A stretch of 64,000 bases of DNA from Hyphococcus formosus (GCF_046736345.1 NZ_CP157210.1:2170001-2234000); one strand, 5' to 3'; positions 42,653-52,819 are shown, counted from the first letter of the stretch. Program-made: numbers and translations. Notes: generated by a model not told the origin, from the sequence alone.

Positions 42653-43221
42653 TTTTTTGAAACCGCCCGAAATTTAGCAAAACCTACCGCTCCATGCGCG
42701 CCATTAAAACAACGCAACACACGTAACACTGCAAGTTGTTGATCGTTTGAAATCGGCAAACAAAAATCGCCGACGATAATGAAAGACGCAGATTAAGTTA
42801 GGCGCGCGTCCGCTTCCAGAACAATAGTATGTATAAACACTAATGAAAGGAAGACGTCGCTTTTCATCCTGATGATCCCCAATTGATCTAGCGCCAAAAT
42901 AACGTGCTTACGCAGCAGCCGCCCAGCTATAGGCAAAGGTGGCGAACCAAACAACACTTTTTCTAACTGAAACTGATTGTGCGAAAATTAATCCGCATAA
43001 GTCGTATCGACAAAGCTAGTGTAGTTAATCTAATCGATAATGGTCAAGCATTGTTTGCGCATTTTGTGTCGATTTTTTTAAGCGACGTTTCGACTATGAA
43101 CGCGTTTATTAACAACCTGTTCAACAAAAACAACTCGTTACAAAGGGATGCCGACTCACCTTGGTAAGGTGCATTTTTTGCAGCTGCATAATGTGCGCAA
43201 TGTGCACGTAACTTTATCGCA
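42653..43221. other. dnaA upstream region
   Basis: About 570 AT-rich bases between the rpsT terminator and dnaA. A good TTATCCACA-type DnaA box is not visible on either strand, nor a CtrA full site; one GANTC sequence lies at 43153-43157. An open frame at 42979-43167 has no ribosome-binding site and no recognisable family features. The stretch should hold the dnaA promoter and a long leader. I see no evidence that it is the origin. Confidence 0.55.
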
Positions 43222-43223
43222 TA

Positions 43224-43254
43224 AAAGACAACGCGCCCACCACTGGCGAGCGCG
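43224..43254 (-). terminator. Terminator of rpsT
   Basis: On the minus strand CGCGCTC (43254-43248) pairs with GGGCGCG (43238-43232) with one G-U, loop of nine bases, followed by TTGTCTTTT. It lies 34 bases after the rpsT stop. Confidence 0.65.
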
Positions 43255-43287
43255 CAATTTCGAATTCAATTTTGGAAACGAATGAGT

Positions 43288-43554
43288 TTAAGCAGCAAGT
43301 GCTTTGATGCGTGAAGAAAGACGAGACAGTTTCCGCGCAACCGTCTTTTTGTGATACACGCCTTTGCTCGCAGCGCGGTGCAATTCCGGCTGGGCGTTTT
43401 TCAATGCTTCCTGAGCAGCGCTCTTGTCTCCAGACGAGATCGCTTCTTCCACCCGGCGCAAAAATGTTCTCACGCGCGAACGACGAGATTTGTTCACAGC
43501 GGTGCGCCGCTCAATTTTGCGGACCATTTTCTTGGCGGAAGTTGTGTTAGCCAT
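43288..43554 (-). CDS. rpsT: 30S ribosomal protein S20
   Basis: An 88-residue Lys/Arg-rich helical protein beginning MANTTSAKKMVRKIERRTAVNKSRRSRVRTFLRRVE and containing LHRAASKGVYHKKTVARKLSRLS, the S20 signature. It binds 16S rRNA early in small-subunit assembly. It lies upstream of dnaA on the same strand with its own terminator, an order common in Alphaproteobacteria. Confidence 0.97.
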   Translation of the reverse strand: MANTTSAKKMVRKIERRTAVNKSRRSRVRTFLRRVEEAISSGDKSAAQEALKNAQPELHRAASKGVYHKKTVARKLSRLSSRIKALAA

Positions 43555-43679
43555 ATATCATCACTCAAGGTTTGTTAGCCGCCCATTAGCGGCGCGAGCG
43601 GCGGTATATAGACACCCGTAGTAGGGGCGTCAACACGTGATTTTGCCTTATTTGCTGCTAATTCTGACGATGAGGCAGT

Positions 43680-44552
43680 TTAGCGCTGACATTGGCCGCA
43701 GAAAAAGGTCGACCGCCCGCTCTGGACGATCCGCTGGATAGGGCTTTTACAATTACGGCACGGTTCGCCTTCACGGTCATAGACGTCAAAACGGTGCTGA
43801 AAATAGCCCAGCGCGCCGTCGGCCGCAGCAAAATCGCGCAAGGTTGATCCGCCCGCCTCTATCGCGTCTCTCAGGACGTCTATAATCGCCCCATACAGCC
43901 TCTCGCCCCTTTTCCCGGCCACAGAGCCAGCCTTTCGGCGCGGAGACACACGAGCACGATAGAGCGCCTCACAGACATATATGTTGCCTAGGCCAGCCAC
44001 ATTCCGCTGATCGAGAAGCGCGGCCTTGATGGGACTGCTCCGGCCCGAAAGCGCATCATTGAGGGAAGCTGCAGAGAAATAGTTGCTCAACGGCTCAGGC
44101 CCCATCAACGCGAAATGTTTGCAGCTATCAATTTCGGCCGCAGGGACAATATCCATAAAGCCGAAACGACGCGGGTCATTGTAGACAACCCGTGCCGGCC
44201 GAGCGCTTTTGAGTTCAAAGACCACATGATCGTGTTTGGGGTTTCCCGTTTCTGCGAGCGCGCCGGTTGGCTGATTTCGGCGGGATTTCCGCTCATGAAA
44301 TTCGTCGATTGTGAATCGACCCGACATCCCCAGATGCATGATCAGGCATTCTTCGCTGGACAAATGCCCCATTAGATATTTGCCGCGCCGCTCCAGCCGT
44401 TCGATCTGAACCCCTTTTAGGCGCTTGGCAAAATCGTTCGGAAACGGAAAGCGCAGATCAGGCCGCCGCGCCTCAACCGCAGTGATCACCGCCCCCTCCA
44501 TGACCGGGGCCAATCCACGCCGAACCGTTTCGACTTCAGGTAATTCAGGCAT
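43680..44552 (-). CDS. mutM: Formamidopyrimidine-DNA glycosylase
   Basis: A 290-residue Fpg/MutM glycosylase/lyase that removes 8-oxoguanine and formamidopyrimidines. The catalytic N-terminus is PELPEVETVRRGL (Pro1 after Met removal, Glu2), Lys is in the beta-hairpin RRGKYL, the H2TH region is GLGNIYVCEALY, and the C-terminal zinc finger has four Cys (CRNCKSPIQ and FFCGQCQR). Full length. In many Alphaproteobacteria ubiE is divergent here; in this window a DUF898 gene takes that place. Confidence 0.96.
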   Translation of the reverse strand: MPELPEVETVRRGLAPVMEGAVITAVEARRPDLRFPFPNDFAKRLKGVQIERLERRGKYLMGHLSSEECLIMHLGMSGRFTIDEFHERKSRRNQPTGALAETGNPKHDHVVFELKSARPARVVYNDPRRFGFMDIVPAAEIDSCKHFALMGPEPLSNYFSAASLNDALSGRSSPIKAALLDQRNVAGLGNIYVCEALYRARVSPRRKAGSVAGKRGERLYGAIIDVLRDAIEAGGSTLRDFAAADGALGYFQHRFDVYDREGEPCRNCKSPIQRIVQSGRSTFFCGQCQR

Positions 44553-44762
44553 ATCACTCGAATTTAGTAAAAATGAGCAGTCAGTAAGAGCGACCGGTTA
44601 CCATAGGGCGCGGTCACATACACCCCTAGATACGCGTCAGTAATCGAAATGCCGGCGAACGGCCAGCACCGCAATAATTCCGAGTATTTCTAGAGGTCAA
44701 TTAATCGTTTGACTGCCATCGATTTTGGACAGTACGCTCCAATTACTCACGGAGGGGCAATA

Positions 44763-45893
44763 ATGACGAATATTGATCACGAGATGCCGCCCACACCGGG
44801 CGACGGAGACGCTTTGCGCGAAGATCTGACCATTCGCAATAAATCTAGCGTTGGACCAATGTTGTGGATCGGTTTTTACACTTCGGTCTTAAACATTTTC
44901 ACCCTTACCCTATTTCGGTTTTGGGGACGTACCAATTTCCGTCGTCGCCTCTGGGCGGATACACGCATAGGCAACGAGCCCCTAGAATATACCGGGCGGG
45001 GCCTAGAGCTCTTTATCGGATTTTTCATCGCGATCTTCACGCTGATGTTGCCCTTCATAGGCATGATATTCGCCATTCAGTTTTTTATCGGGCCGGATAC
45101 CATTTTCTTGTCGGTCGTGCCGCTTTTAATGTACGCGTTCCTTTTTTTCATTTTGGGCGTCGCTATCTTTCTCGCGCGACGATATCACCTTTCACGTACC
45201 CGTTTCCGCGGCATTCGCTTTGCCCAAACAGGATCAGCACTCGGTTATGGGGTCGCGACGTTTGGATACCTTATTCTGACAATTATCACGTTAGGTTGGT
45301 ACGGCCCGGCAGCCCGCATCAAACTTTCGCGCAAATTATGGGATAATGCCTATTTTGGTAGTGAGCCATTTTCGTTTACCGACACCGACGAAGCTAAAGC
45401 CGAACCGGTCTATAAAAGCTTTGCGTTTGCGTGGGTTGGAACCTTCGTTGCCTACGGCCTTTGGGTGGCATGGTTTTTCACCTCCAACGGCGGTAACCTG
45501 GCCGAAACAACGACCGCGCCGGACCTAGAGTGGATCGCCAAGCTCTATCTCTCACTGATCCCGCTGACGATTTTGATCGGTATTTTCGTTAGTTGGCATG
45601 AAGCAGTCATGATCCGCCGGATCGTCAAAAGCCTAAAGGTTTCCGGTGCAAATTTTTCTTCCCGAATGAAAACTTTTGACATTATTGAACTCGCAATCAC
45701 CAATACATTGCTGGTTATTTTCACGTTAGGGTTTGGGTTTATGGCCTCGCAGATGCGAGTCTGGAAACGCATAGCCAATAGGATGGAACTGGCTGGCACG
45801 ATCGATTTTGCCAAAATTCAACAAACGACCGAAGAAGCACCAAAACAGGGTGAAGGCCTCGCCGATGGGCTCGATATTGTTTCTAACTTCTAG
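44763..45893 (+). CDS. DUF898 (YjgN-like) membrane protein
   Basis: A 376-residue polytopic membrane protein with about seven hydrophobic segments and the family segments TLFRFWGRTNFRRRLW and RLSRTRFRGIRF-like stretches (RYHLSRTRFRGI) that repeat twice. This is the DUF898/YjgN family, function unknown. The ATG at 44763 has GGAGGGG six bases upstream; the frame extends to 44709 without such a site. The next gene, 12 bases on, is an M48 metalloprotease; this pairing recurs in Proteobacteria. Confidence 0.82.
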   Translation: MTNIDHEMPPTPGDGDALREDLTIRNKSSVGPMLWIGFYTSVLNIFTLTLFRFWGRTNFRRRLWADTRIGNEPLEYTGRGLELFIGFFIAIFTLMLPFIGMIFAIQFFIGPDTIFLSVVPLLMYAFLFFILGVAIFLARRYHLSRTRFRGIRFAQTGSALGYGVATFGYLILTIITLGWYGPAARIKLSRKLWDNAYFGSEPFSFTDTDEAKAEPVYKSFAFAWVGTFVAYGLWVAWFFTSNGGNLAETTTAPDLEWIAKLYLSLIPLTILIGIFVSWHEAVMIRRIVKSLKVSGANFSSRMKTFDIIELAITNTLLVIFTLGFGFMASQMRVWKRIANRMELAGTIDFAKIQQTTEEAPKQGEGLADGLDIVSNF

Positions 45894-45905
45894 AACAGCT
45901 CAATC

Positions 45906-47027
45906 ATGAAAGAGCAATCAACGCTGAATGGTCGATATTTCGATGGGCAAAGCGGAAACGCGCATCCCGTCGAAATCATCGTCCATAATGATTACTTTGC
46001 TATTCAATCGGCAACGCAAGATTTGCGATGGGAATATAAACATACGAAAATTGCGGCGCGGTCCGAAAATGAAACGCGCCTATCAAATCGGCACCACCCC
46101 GACGCGATACTTGTTTTGCCGAAATCTGCATCTGTAGCTCTTGAAGCAGCAGCGCCAGAAATATTTGATGGGCGACGCGAAAGACGTCGCATCACGGCAC
46201 TGATTTCCGGACTGGTTATCGGAGCCGGGATTGTTACTGCAGCGCTTTTCATCGGCGTTCCGGCAGCATCAGGGCCACTAGCACGGGCAACCCCAAAAGA
46301 TCTGGAGACCCAGATCGGATCTAACCTCGCTGCACAGATTTCAATCCTTTATAAACCGTGCGGAACAAGCGAAGCTCTGGAAGTTCTACAGCCCGTCCTC
46401 GATGAGATGGCCGAGAAAGGCGAGGTTGGTTTTCCCATCGAGTTTCGGTTCGTCCGGTCAAGCGCGCCAAATGCTTTTGCCCTTCCGGGTGGGCAGGTGA
46501 TGGCAACTTCAGGGCTTTTGGACGCAGTCGGTGACGACCAAGAGGCTTTTCTCGCTGTGATGGCCCATGAACTTGGCCATGTTCGCGCACGAGATGGCAT
46601 GCAGGCGGTTTATCGAAATGCCGGGCTTGGAATTACACTTGAAATTATCACTGGCGGTTCGGGCGCAGCCCAGCAATTGGTGTTGCTTGGGGGCCAGCTA
46701 AATCAATTACGTCACAACCGCAAACAAGAAGCTGCGGCAGACGAAACAGCAATCGAGATTTTAACCGCTGTAAATCTCGACCCAAGTGCACTTTCGCGTG
46801 CATTCGAAGCGATCATTGCCGCCTTGCCTGAAAAGGCTCGTTCAAAAAAATCAGAAAAGAAGTTTGCGAGTTGGCTTCGCACACATCCCGAAACGAAAAT
46901 ACGGATTCAGGCTGCACGCAAGTTTAAAAAAGAAGGCGGTAAACCACCCCTGACACCCGAACAATGGCGATTAGTTGCCTCAACTTGCAATGTTGCGGAT
47001 GAAGAAGCGCCGGACAATTCCGAATAA
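45906..47027 (+). CDS. M48-family zinc metalloprotease, membrane-anchored
   Basis: A 373-residue protease. Residues 1-100 are cytoplasmic and unrecognised, one transmembrane segment lies at about 100-120 (ALISGLVIGAGIVTAALF), then the peptidase domain with the zinc motif MAHELGHVRARDG and the third ligand Glu in KQEAAADETAIEIL. This resembles HtpX/Oma1-type envelope quality control. It follows the DUF898 gene in one operon and may process that protein or share its function (inference). The shared terminator follows. Confidence 0.88.
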   Translation: MKEQSTLNGRYFDGQSGNAHPVEIIVHNDYFAIQSATQDLRWEYKHTKIAARSENETRLSNRHHPDAILVLPKSASVALEAAAPEIFDGRRERRRITALISGLVIGAGIVTAALFIGVPAASGPLARATPKDLETQIGSNLAAQISILYKPCGTSEALEVLQPVLDEMAEKGEVGFPIEFRFVRSSAPNAFALPGGQVMATSGLLDAVGDDQEAFLAVMAHELGHVRARDGMQAVYRNAGLGITLEIITGGSGAAQQLVLLGGQLNQLRHNRKQEAAADETAIEILTAVNLDPSALSRAFEAIIAALPEKARSKKSEKKFASWLRTHPETKIRIQAARKFKKEGGKPPLTPEQWRLVASTCNVADEEAPDNSE

Positions 47028-47056
47028 AAAAACCCCCGGCAAAGGCCGGGGGTTTT
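47027..47056. terminator. Bidirectional terminator between M48 protease and rpsA
   Basis: AACCCCCGGC/GCCGGGGGTT (47031-47040 and 47045-47054) flanked by A-run on the left and T-run on the right, so it can end transcripts from both convergent genes. Confidence 0.92.
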
Positions 47057-47085
47057 CATTTCTAAAAAAGACTCACCAGTGTGAC

Positions 47086-48795
47086 TTAGTCTTTTTTCTC
47101 GTTTTCTTTCATCGCTGCGCCAAGGATGTCGCCAAGCGACGCGCCGGAATCTGCAGAACCGTACTGTTGTACCGCTTCTTTTTCTTCCGCCATTTCGCGT
47201 GCTTTGATCGAAACATTGATGCGGCGTGTCTTTGAATCGATTGCCGTAACGCGGGCATCGACTTTGTCGCCTACTGCGAAGCGCTCAGGGCGCTGTTCGC
47301 CACGATCTTTCGACAGGTCAGATTTACGGATGAAGGCTTTAGGTCCTTCCGCGCCGCCAACCTGAACTTCGATACCACCGCTTTCGATTGCCGTAACGGT
47401 ACACGTTACATCGCTACCGCGGCTGATATCGCCGATTGTTTCAAGCGGATCAGATCCGACCTGCTTAACGCCGAGCGAAATACGCTCTTTGTCTGGATCG
47501 ACATCAAGAACTTTGGCCTGAATGACCTGACCTTTTTGATAGTCTTTGATCGCTTCTTCCCCGGAACGGTTCCAATCAAGATCAGAAAGGTGGACCATGC
47601 CGTCCATCTCTTCGTTCAAACCAACAAACAGGCCGAACTCAGTGATGTTCTTGATTTCGCCTTCGATCATCGAACCAACTGGGTGATCTTCTGCAAAGCG
47701 TTCCCAAGGATTGTCTGCACATTGCTTCAGACCAAGCGAAATACGACGTTTGGTTTCGTCGACCTCAAGCACCATGACTTCGACTTCCTGCGAGGTCGAA
47801 ACAATCTTGCCCGGATGGACGTTTTTCTTGACCCAGCTCATCTCAGAAACGTGGACAAGGCCTTCGATACCGTCTTCTAGCTCAACGAATGCACCGTAAT
47901 CAGTGATGTTGGTGACTTTACCATTGAACTTGGCACCGATTGGGTATTTCGCAGCAACGCCTTCCCATGGATCTGGTGAAAGCTGTTTGATGCCGAGCGA
48001 GATACGGTGGGTGTCTGGATTGATCTTGATGATCTTCACCCGAATCGTATCGTTGACGTTGAGCACCTCAGATGGGTGGTTCACGCGGCTCCAAGACATG
48101 TCGGTTACATGAAGAAGACCATCAACGCCCGGTGCGAGTTCTACGAACGCACCATATTCCGTGATGTTCTTCACAATACCTTCGCGCTCATCACCCTCGT
48201 TCAGTTCTTTAACGACTTCCTGACGCTGTTCTGCGCGATCTTCTTCAAGGATTGCACGACGTGAAACAACGATATTGCCGCGGCGTTTGTCCATTTTCAA
48301 AATGCGGAACGGCTGAGGAATGTTCATCAGCGGGCCAGCATCACGAACAGGGCGAATATCGACCTGGCTACCTGGCAAGAACGCAACTGCGCCACCGAGG
48401 TCAACCGTGAAGCCGCCTTTGACGCGATTGAAGATTTCGCCGTCAACGCGTTCGTTTTTCTCGTAAACTTTTTCGAGACGATCCCAAGCTTCCTCACGGC
48501 GAGCTTTTTCGCGACTGATGACAGCTTCGCCTTGCGCATTTTCAACGCGCTCGACAAAAACTTCGACAGAGTCGCCGACTTTGAGCTCAGCCGGTTTGCC
48601 TGGTTGTGAGAATTCTTTGAGGGCCACGCGGCCTTCGGTCTTTAGACCGACATCAACGACAGCAACGTCTTTTTCGATGGCGGTTACGATGCCTGTTACG
48701 ACCGTTTCTTCAAAATCTCTGCGGTCAACAAGGGAGGCTTCGAGCATTTCCGCGAAATCATCGCGGGTTGGGTTTAAGGTTTCAGTTGAGGACAC
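47086..48795 (-). CDS. rpsA: 30S ribosomal protein S1
   Basis: A 569-residue S1 with six S1/OB repeats, visible as repeated segments such as NITEYGAFVELAPGVDGLLHVTDMSW and NITDYGAFVELEDG. S1 unwinds mRNA at the small ribosomal subunit. It follows cmk in the usual order, with a 195-base gap that serves as promoter and leader. Confidence 0.97.
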   Translation of the reverse strand: MSSTETLNPTRDDFAEMLEASLVDRRDFEETVVTGIVTAIEKDVAVVDVGLKTEGRVALKEFSQPGKPAELKVGDSVEVFVERVENAQGEAVISREKARREEAWDRLEKVYEKNERVDGEIFNRVKGGFTVDLGGAVAFLPGSQVDIRPVRDAGPLMNIPQPFRILKMDKRRGNIVVSRRAILEEDRAEQRQEVVKELNEGDEREGIVKNITEYGAFVELAPGVDGLLHVTDMSWSRVNHPSEVLNVNDTIRVKIIKINPDTHRISLGIKQLSPDPWEGVAAKYPIGAKFNGKVTNITDYGAFVELEDGIEGLVHVSEMSWVKKNVHPGKIVSTSQEVEVMVLEVDETKRRISLGLKQCADNPWERFAEDHPVGSMIEGEIKNITEFGLFVGLNEEMDGMVHLSDLDWNRSGEEAIKDYQKGQVIQAKVLDVDPDKERISLGVKQVGSDPLETIGDISRGSDVTCTVTAIESGGIEVQVGGAEGPKAFIRKSDLSKDRGEQRPERFAVGDKVDARVTAIDSKTRRINVSIKAREMAEEKEAVQQYGSADSGASLGDILGAAMKENEKKD

Positions 48796-48990
48796 GAGTG
48801 TCAGTTCTCCAATGGTTCAGCTTACGCCGTTTTTCGGGGCCAGCCGGTTGATCCGGCGGTCTTTCCGCAGGATTTACCTGTCGGACGATTGAGCCGAGTT
48901 TAAGTTAAGCAGCGCATTGTCTTGCCAGACGGCTACAAACACACATTCTCCCCATCCCGAAAAACCGGTTTTTGGCTGAAACTCTGCGTT

Positions 48991-49647
48991 TCAGCCGCAA
49001 TGGCGGACAATACCGTCAATCACGCGACGCGCTGCCGCGAAGGCCGCGTCTATAGACAAATGAGTCGTATCTAGCAACTCCGCATCGGCGGCGGCGGCCA
49101 TAGGCGCATCGTCGCGTGCGGCATCGCGGGCATCCCGCTCCAGCAAATCTTTATATATCTCAGCCTCTTCGAGCTCTGGTCGGCCGTCAACCAGCTCCAG
49201 CCAGCGCCGGTGGGCTCTCGTTTCCGGGCTCGCAGTGACAAAGAATTTCACCGTAGCATCCGGGCAAACCACAGTCCCGATGTCCCGACCATCCAAAACC
49301 GCACCTGCGGTATTATTTGGTGGCGATTTCGCAAATCGGCGCTGAAAATCGAGCAGTGCCGCCCGCACTTCAGGATTGGCCGCAACAACGCTCGCCGCCG
49401 CGCCGACCTCTTTTGTGCGAATATCTGCGTTGGCCAGTTTTTCGATTTCGAAATTACGTGCCGCGTCGGCGGCGACCTTCACTTCGGCAGGATCCGCATT
49501 CTCCGACAGGACGATCCACGCGACGCCGCGATAAAGCGTACCGGTATCAAGATGAGCAAATCCGTAATGCGTCGAAATCAGACGCGCTAACGTCCCCTTA
49601 CCGGAAGCAGCTGGCCCGTCTAGGGCAATAACGATGGGTCGATCCAT
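48991..49647 (-). CDS. cmk: Cytidylate kinase
   Basis: A 218-residue CMP/dCMP kinase. P-loop GPAASGKGTLA, the NMP-binding region DTGTLYRGVAW, DGRDIGTVVCPDA and the lid RRWLEL are all present. The start is the ATG at 49647; the ATG at 49659 would add four residues. A nine-base inverted repeat GGCTGAAAC/GTTTCAGCC (48974-48996) overlaps the stop codon. It precedes rpsA as in many Proteobacteria, with aroA two genes upstream. Confidence 0.93.
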   Translation of the reverse strand: MDRPIVIALDGPAASGKGTLARLISTHYGFAHLDTGTLYRGVAWIVLSENADPAEVKVAADAARNFEIEKLANADIRTKEVGAAASVVAANPEVRAALLDFQRRFAKSPPNNTAGAVLDGRDIGTVVCPDATVKFFVTASPETRAHRRWLELVDGRPELEEAEIYKDLLERDARDAARDDAPMAAAADAELLDTTHLSIDAAFAAARRVIDGIVRHCG

Positions 49648-49721
49648 GGCCTTTTCCATGGGCCCACAAACTGGACCACGCAACACAGTGGCGCAAGCCA
49701 CCAAATGACGGCTCAATGCAA

Positions 49722-50879
49722 TTAACCGGCGAAGCTGTCTACCGATTGTAACAGGCTAGCGACATATTTACGCTCATCAGCGGTCAATTCTGGGCGCCAA
49801 ACCGAGAATATCAGAACCACCCGTGGTTCATCGCTGCCATTCCAGGCCTCATGTTCGATCGTGTCATTGAACACCCAGCCTTTGCCGCGCTCCCATTGGC
49901 GCGCATCATTGCCGACCCGCAGCCAACAATCATCAGGAACGATAATCGGCAAATGGCAAATCAATCGAGAATTCAAAAAACCGGAATGCGGTTCAATATG
50001 CGCCCCCGGCGCGAGCCTTGAGAACAAGACCATCGGCGCGCGGCCCGGTACTTCTTCCATCGGCACCGTGGAAAGCGCTTCAAGGGTTTTCGGGAAACTT
50101 TTCGCGACGGCCTCGTTCAATACACCATCACGCCACAAAAACATCGCGCTCCAGTCGTTGCTGTTGAGCATATTGTGGTCATGCCGGATTGGACGATTGC
50201 CCTCTTGGTGAATATATGGCGCGAATAATGAGGGCTGATCCATCACGGCTTTTAATTCATTCGCGATGTCACCGGTCGCAGCTTCAAGACCATCCATCCA
50301 GTCAAAAGACTCTCGCGGATAAAACTCTTTCGGCGGCATATCCGGAAAGTAATAAGCACGCGGCGTTTCCACATATCGGCGCGTTTTTTCCGTCAGGAAA
50401 TCGATGGACTCTGCAAATCGCGCGCTTGATGCCGATAGAGGAACCCCATCTTTCTCCAGGGACTCTTCAATATGTTTCATCATATTGCTCTGGTGCACTT
50501 CGATTGCGGCACGAGCACGATAAATTTCCTTGGCGATTTCGGGCGGAAACACATCCGGATCCGGCACCAGCTTTACGACCGCATTGTAAAACGACGCCGC
50601 GGCCCGGCGATCGCCCTGCGCCATGAAACAATCACCCTTTAGCAATAAAGCCCGAATGTTTTTCGGGCTTTGCCGCAAGACTTCATCAAGGGCTTGCTGC
50701 GCGGCCACATAGTCATTCATGCCATGCCGCGCGAGCGCCACCGCAAGCCAGGTATCCGCATCGCGATCACCCGCAGCGATAATAGACTCGAACTTTTCGC
50801 GGGCGGTTTTAGGATCGCCGTTACGCAGTGCCGCCATGCCCTCGCGGCCGATTTCGTTCAAATCCCTCGTCTGCGACAT
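49722..50879 (-). CDS. TPR plus aspartyl/asparaginyl beta-hydroxylase protein
   Basis: A 385-residue protein with N-terminal TPR-like repeats (about residues 5-105) and a C-terminal AspH-like dioxygenase domain (about 210-370). Likely iron ligands are the His in APGAHIEPHSGF and the His in VFNDTIEHEAWN; the 2-oxoglutarate/Arg region is NSRLICHLPIIVP and EPRVVLIFSVW. The family hydroxylates Asp/Asn or modifies lipid A in some bacteria (LpxO). It lies between aroA and cmk, where it is an unusual insertion. Confidence 0.85.
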   Translation of the reverse strand: MSQTRDLNEIGREGMAALRNGDPKTAREKFESIIAAGDRDADTWLAVALARHGMNDYVAAQQALDEVLRQSPKNIRALLLKGDCFMAQGDRRAAASFYNAVVKLVPDPDVFPPEIAKEIYRARAAIEVHQSNMMKHIEESLEKDGVPLSASSARFAESIDFLTEKTRRYVETPRAYYFPDMPPKEFYPRESFDWMDGLEAATGDIANELKAVMDQPSLFAPYIHQEGNRPIRHDHNMLNSNDWSAMFLWRDGVLNEAVAKSFPKTLEALSTVPMEEVPGRAPMVLFSRLAPGAHIEPHSGFLNSRLICHLPIIVPDDCWLRVGNDARQWERGKGWVFNDTIEHEAWNGSDEPRVVLIFSVWRPELTADERKYVASLLQSVDSFAG

Positions 50880-50910
50880 TTCCGTCTCCTTTTGGTGCCG
50901 TGCGGCAGTC

Positions 50911-52266
50911 TTATTGTTTTATATTTCCGCCGATAGAATTTATCTGATCGATAAAATCAGGGAAGCTTGTTGCGATCATTGATGCATCATCAATTTCAAT
51001 CGGCTGCTCACTCGCGAGGCCAGCGACCAAGAAGCTCATGGCAATGCGGTGGTCATGATTGGTTTTGATCAACGCACCACCAATCATCCCGGGCGTGCCG
51101 CCTGCGCCACTCACCTTTAGCCAATCCGGGCCGCTGACTGCATCTGCGCCGCAAGCAACGAGACCGGCCTCAACCGAGGCAATGCGATCACTTTCCTTCA
51201 CGCGCAATTCTTCAAGACCGGTCATCATGGTTTCACCATGAGCGAATGCGGCCACCACTGAAAGAATTGGATATTCGTCGATCATCGACGGCGCTCGGGC
51301 GGCAGGAACCTCAATACCGCGCAGGACCGAATGGCGGGCGCGAATATCGGCGACATCCTCACCATTCTCGACCCGCTGGTTTTCGAAGGTGATGTCTGCA
51401 CCCATCTCGCGCAGGGTCTGATAAAGCCCGGTGCGCAGCGGGTTGAGCAATACCCCTTTTACCACGACATCAGAATGCGGGACGATCAATGCCGCCGCGA
51501 TAGCAAAGGCCGCGGAGGATGGGTCGCCGGGAACATTTACGTCACAAGGCTTAAGCGACTGGCCACCATCCATTGTAATGAAGCGGCCATCTTTGCCATC
51601 AGAAGCCGTCGATAGCTCGACGCCAAATGCGGACAACATACGCTCGGTGTGATCGCGGCACAGAACCGGCTCATGAACACGCACGGTTCCGCTCGCTCCA
51701 AGCGCCGCAAGCAGGATCGCTGATTTCACCTGCGCAGAGGCAGAGGCGAGTTTAACCTCAACGGCGCGCAATCCGTTTCCATTTTCCTTGATCGTGACCG
51801 GCAGTCGGCCCTCGCGGTCATCGGCCTCAACGCCCATCATGCGCAATGGCTCAAGGACGCGACCCATCGGACGACCGCGAAGCGAAATATCGCCATCGAA
51901 TGACGCGCGAATGCCGGCACCCGCTACGGCCCCCATAACCAATCGGACACCGGTACCGGAATTGCCGAAGTACAGTGATTTTTCCGGCGATTGCCATTGC
52001 TCGCCAATCACCCGCCATTTTCCCGGTCCGTCCCGCTCGACGGAGGCACCAAGCGCCCGCATCGACGCCGCCGTCCGCAACACGTCATCCGCCTCTAAAA
52101 GGCCGGTAATCGCGCTTTCGCCCTTGGCGAGCGCGGAAAGGATTAAGGACCGATGGGAAATCGACTTATCGCCCGGTGCGGTTACGGTGCCCGATAAAGA
52201 GCCACCTTTGGTCGCAATCGGGCGACGGGTTACAGTATCACTAGACTTACTCGTAGACGCGGACAT
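50911..52266 (-). CDS. aroA: 3-phosphoshikimate 1-carboxyvinyltransferase
   Basis: A 451-residue EPSP synthase joining shikimate-3-phosphate and phosphoenolpyruvate. It has the GDKSISHRSLI motif, YFGNSGTGVRL, and the C-terminal LRVKESDRIASVEAGL. The GNSGTG (not GNAGTA) loop is noted. The start at 52266 is chosen (GGAGA upstream; sequence to 52386 is open but unlike the family). Confidence 0.93.
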   Translation of the reverse strand: MSASTSKSSDTVTRRPIATKGGSLSGTVTAPGDKSISHRSLILSALAKGESAITGLLEADDVLRTAASMRALGASVERDGPGKWRVIGEQWQSPEKSLYFGNSGTGVRLVMGAVAGAGIRASFDGDISLRGRPMGRVLEPLRMMGVEADDREGRLPVTIKENGNGLRAVEVKLASASAQVKSAILLAALGASGTVRVHEPVLCRDHTERMLSAFGVELSTASDGKDGRFITMDGGQSLKPCDVNVPGDPSSAAFAIAAALIVPHSDVVVKGVLLNPLRTGLYQTLREMGADITFENQRVENGEDVADIRARHSVLRGIEVPAARAPSMIDEYPILSVVAAFAHGETMMTGLEELRVKESDRIASVEAGLVACGADAVSGPDWLKVSGAGGTPGMIGGALIKTNHDHRIAMSFLVAGLASEQPIEIDDASMIATSFPDFIDQINSIGGNIKQ

Positions 52267-52378
52267 CGCGTTGTTTTCTCCGGATTCAAGGATGAATAAA
52301 GCGCAATCCTTTTGACAGTCGCGCCTCGTCGTGGCAACAGGGCTTCTTTCAAGACAACTTTCCCCCAATGAACGGCGA

Positions 52379-52819
52379 ATGACCATGACGAAACCTGAAC
52401 TTGGCGTAAAACGCGACTGCCCAGAATGCGGCGCGCGTTTTTATGACCTCAATAAAGAGCCGGCTCACTGCCCGAAATGCGATCACGAATTTGTACCGGA
52501 AGCGCTATTGAAACCTCGCCGCACGCGCAAAGAGGAAGAAGAAGACGCGACACCGGAAACAGAAGAGAAGACGAGCGATAAGGAAACCACGCTCGAAAAC
52601 GCAGAAAAAGAAAAGCGCGCCGCGAAATCCAATCGCCGTCCTAGCCTCGATGATGACGAGGACGACGACGAGGATGATGACGATCTCGCCAGCATTGCTG
52701 ATATCGACGTTGATCTGGATGACGATGACGAAGAGTCTAATGACGGTCTTCTGGATGACGACGATGACGATGATGTTTCGACCATCGTCAAAACTGGTGG
52801 CGATGACGACGACCAGTAA
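52379..52819 (+). CDS. FYDLN-domain acidic protein (TIGR02300 type)
   Basis: A 146-residue protein with a small N-terminal zinc-ribbon-like domain (CPECG, FYDLNKEP, CPKC, four Cys) followed by a charged linker and a tail made almost entirely of Asp and Glu. The FYDLN-acid family is conserved in Alphaproteobacteria; function unknown. ATG at 52379 or 52385 both fit; the second matches the family start (MTKPELG). It is divergent from aroA and upstream of tRNA-Ala. Confidence 0.85.
   Translation: MTMTKPELGVKRDCPECGARFYDLNKEPAHCPKCDHEFVPEALLKPRRTRKEEEEDATPETEEKTSDKETTLENAEKEKRAAKSNRRPSLDDDEDDDEDDDDLASIADIDVDLDDDDEESNDGLLDDDDDDDVSTIVKTGGDDDDQ

Noticed and set aside
42979..43167. A 62-codon plus-strand frame in the dnaA upstream region
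   Set aside because: No ribosome-binding site and no recognisable sequence features; it is AT-rich chance coding.
42653..43221. Possible origin of replication beside dnaA
   Set aside because: I find no clear DnaA box cluster on either strand. In Caulobacter the origin lies near hemE, not directly before dnaA.
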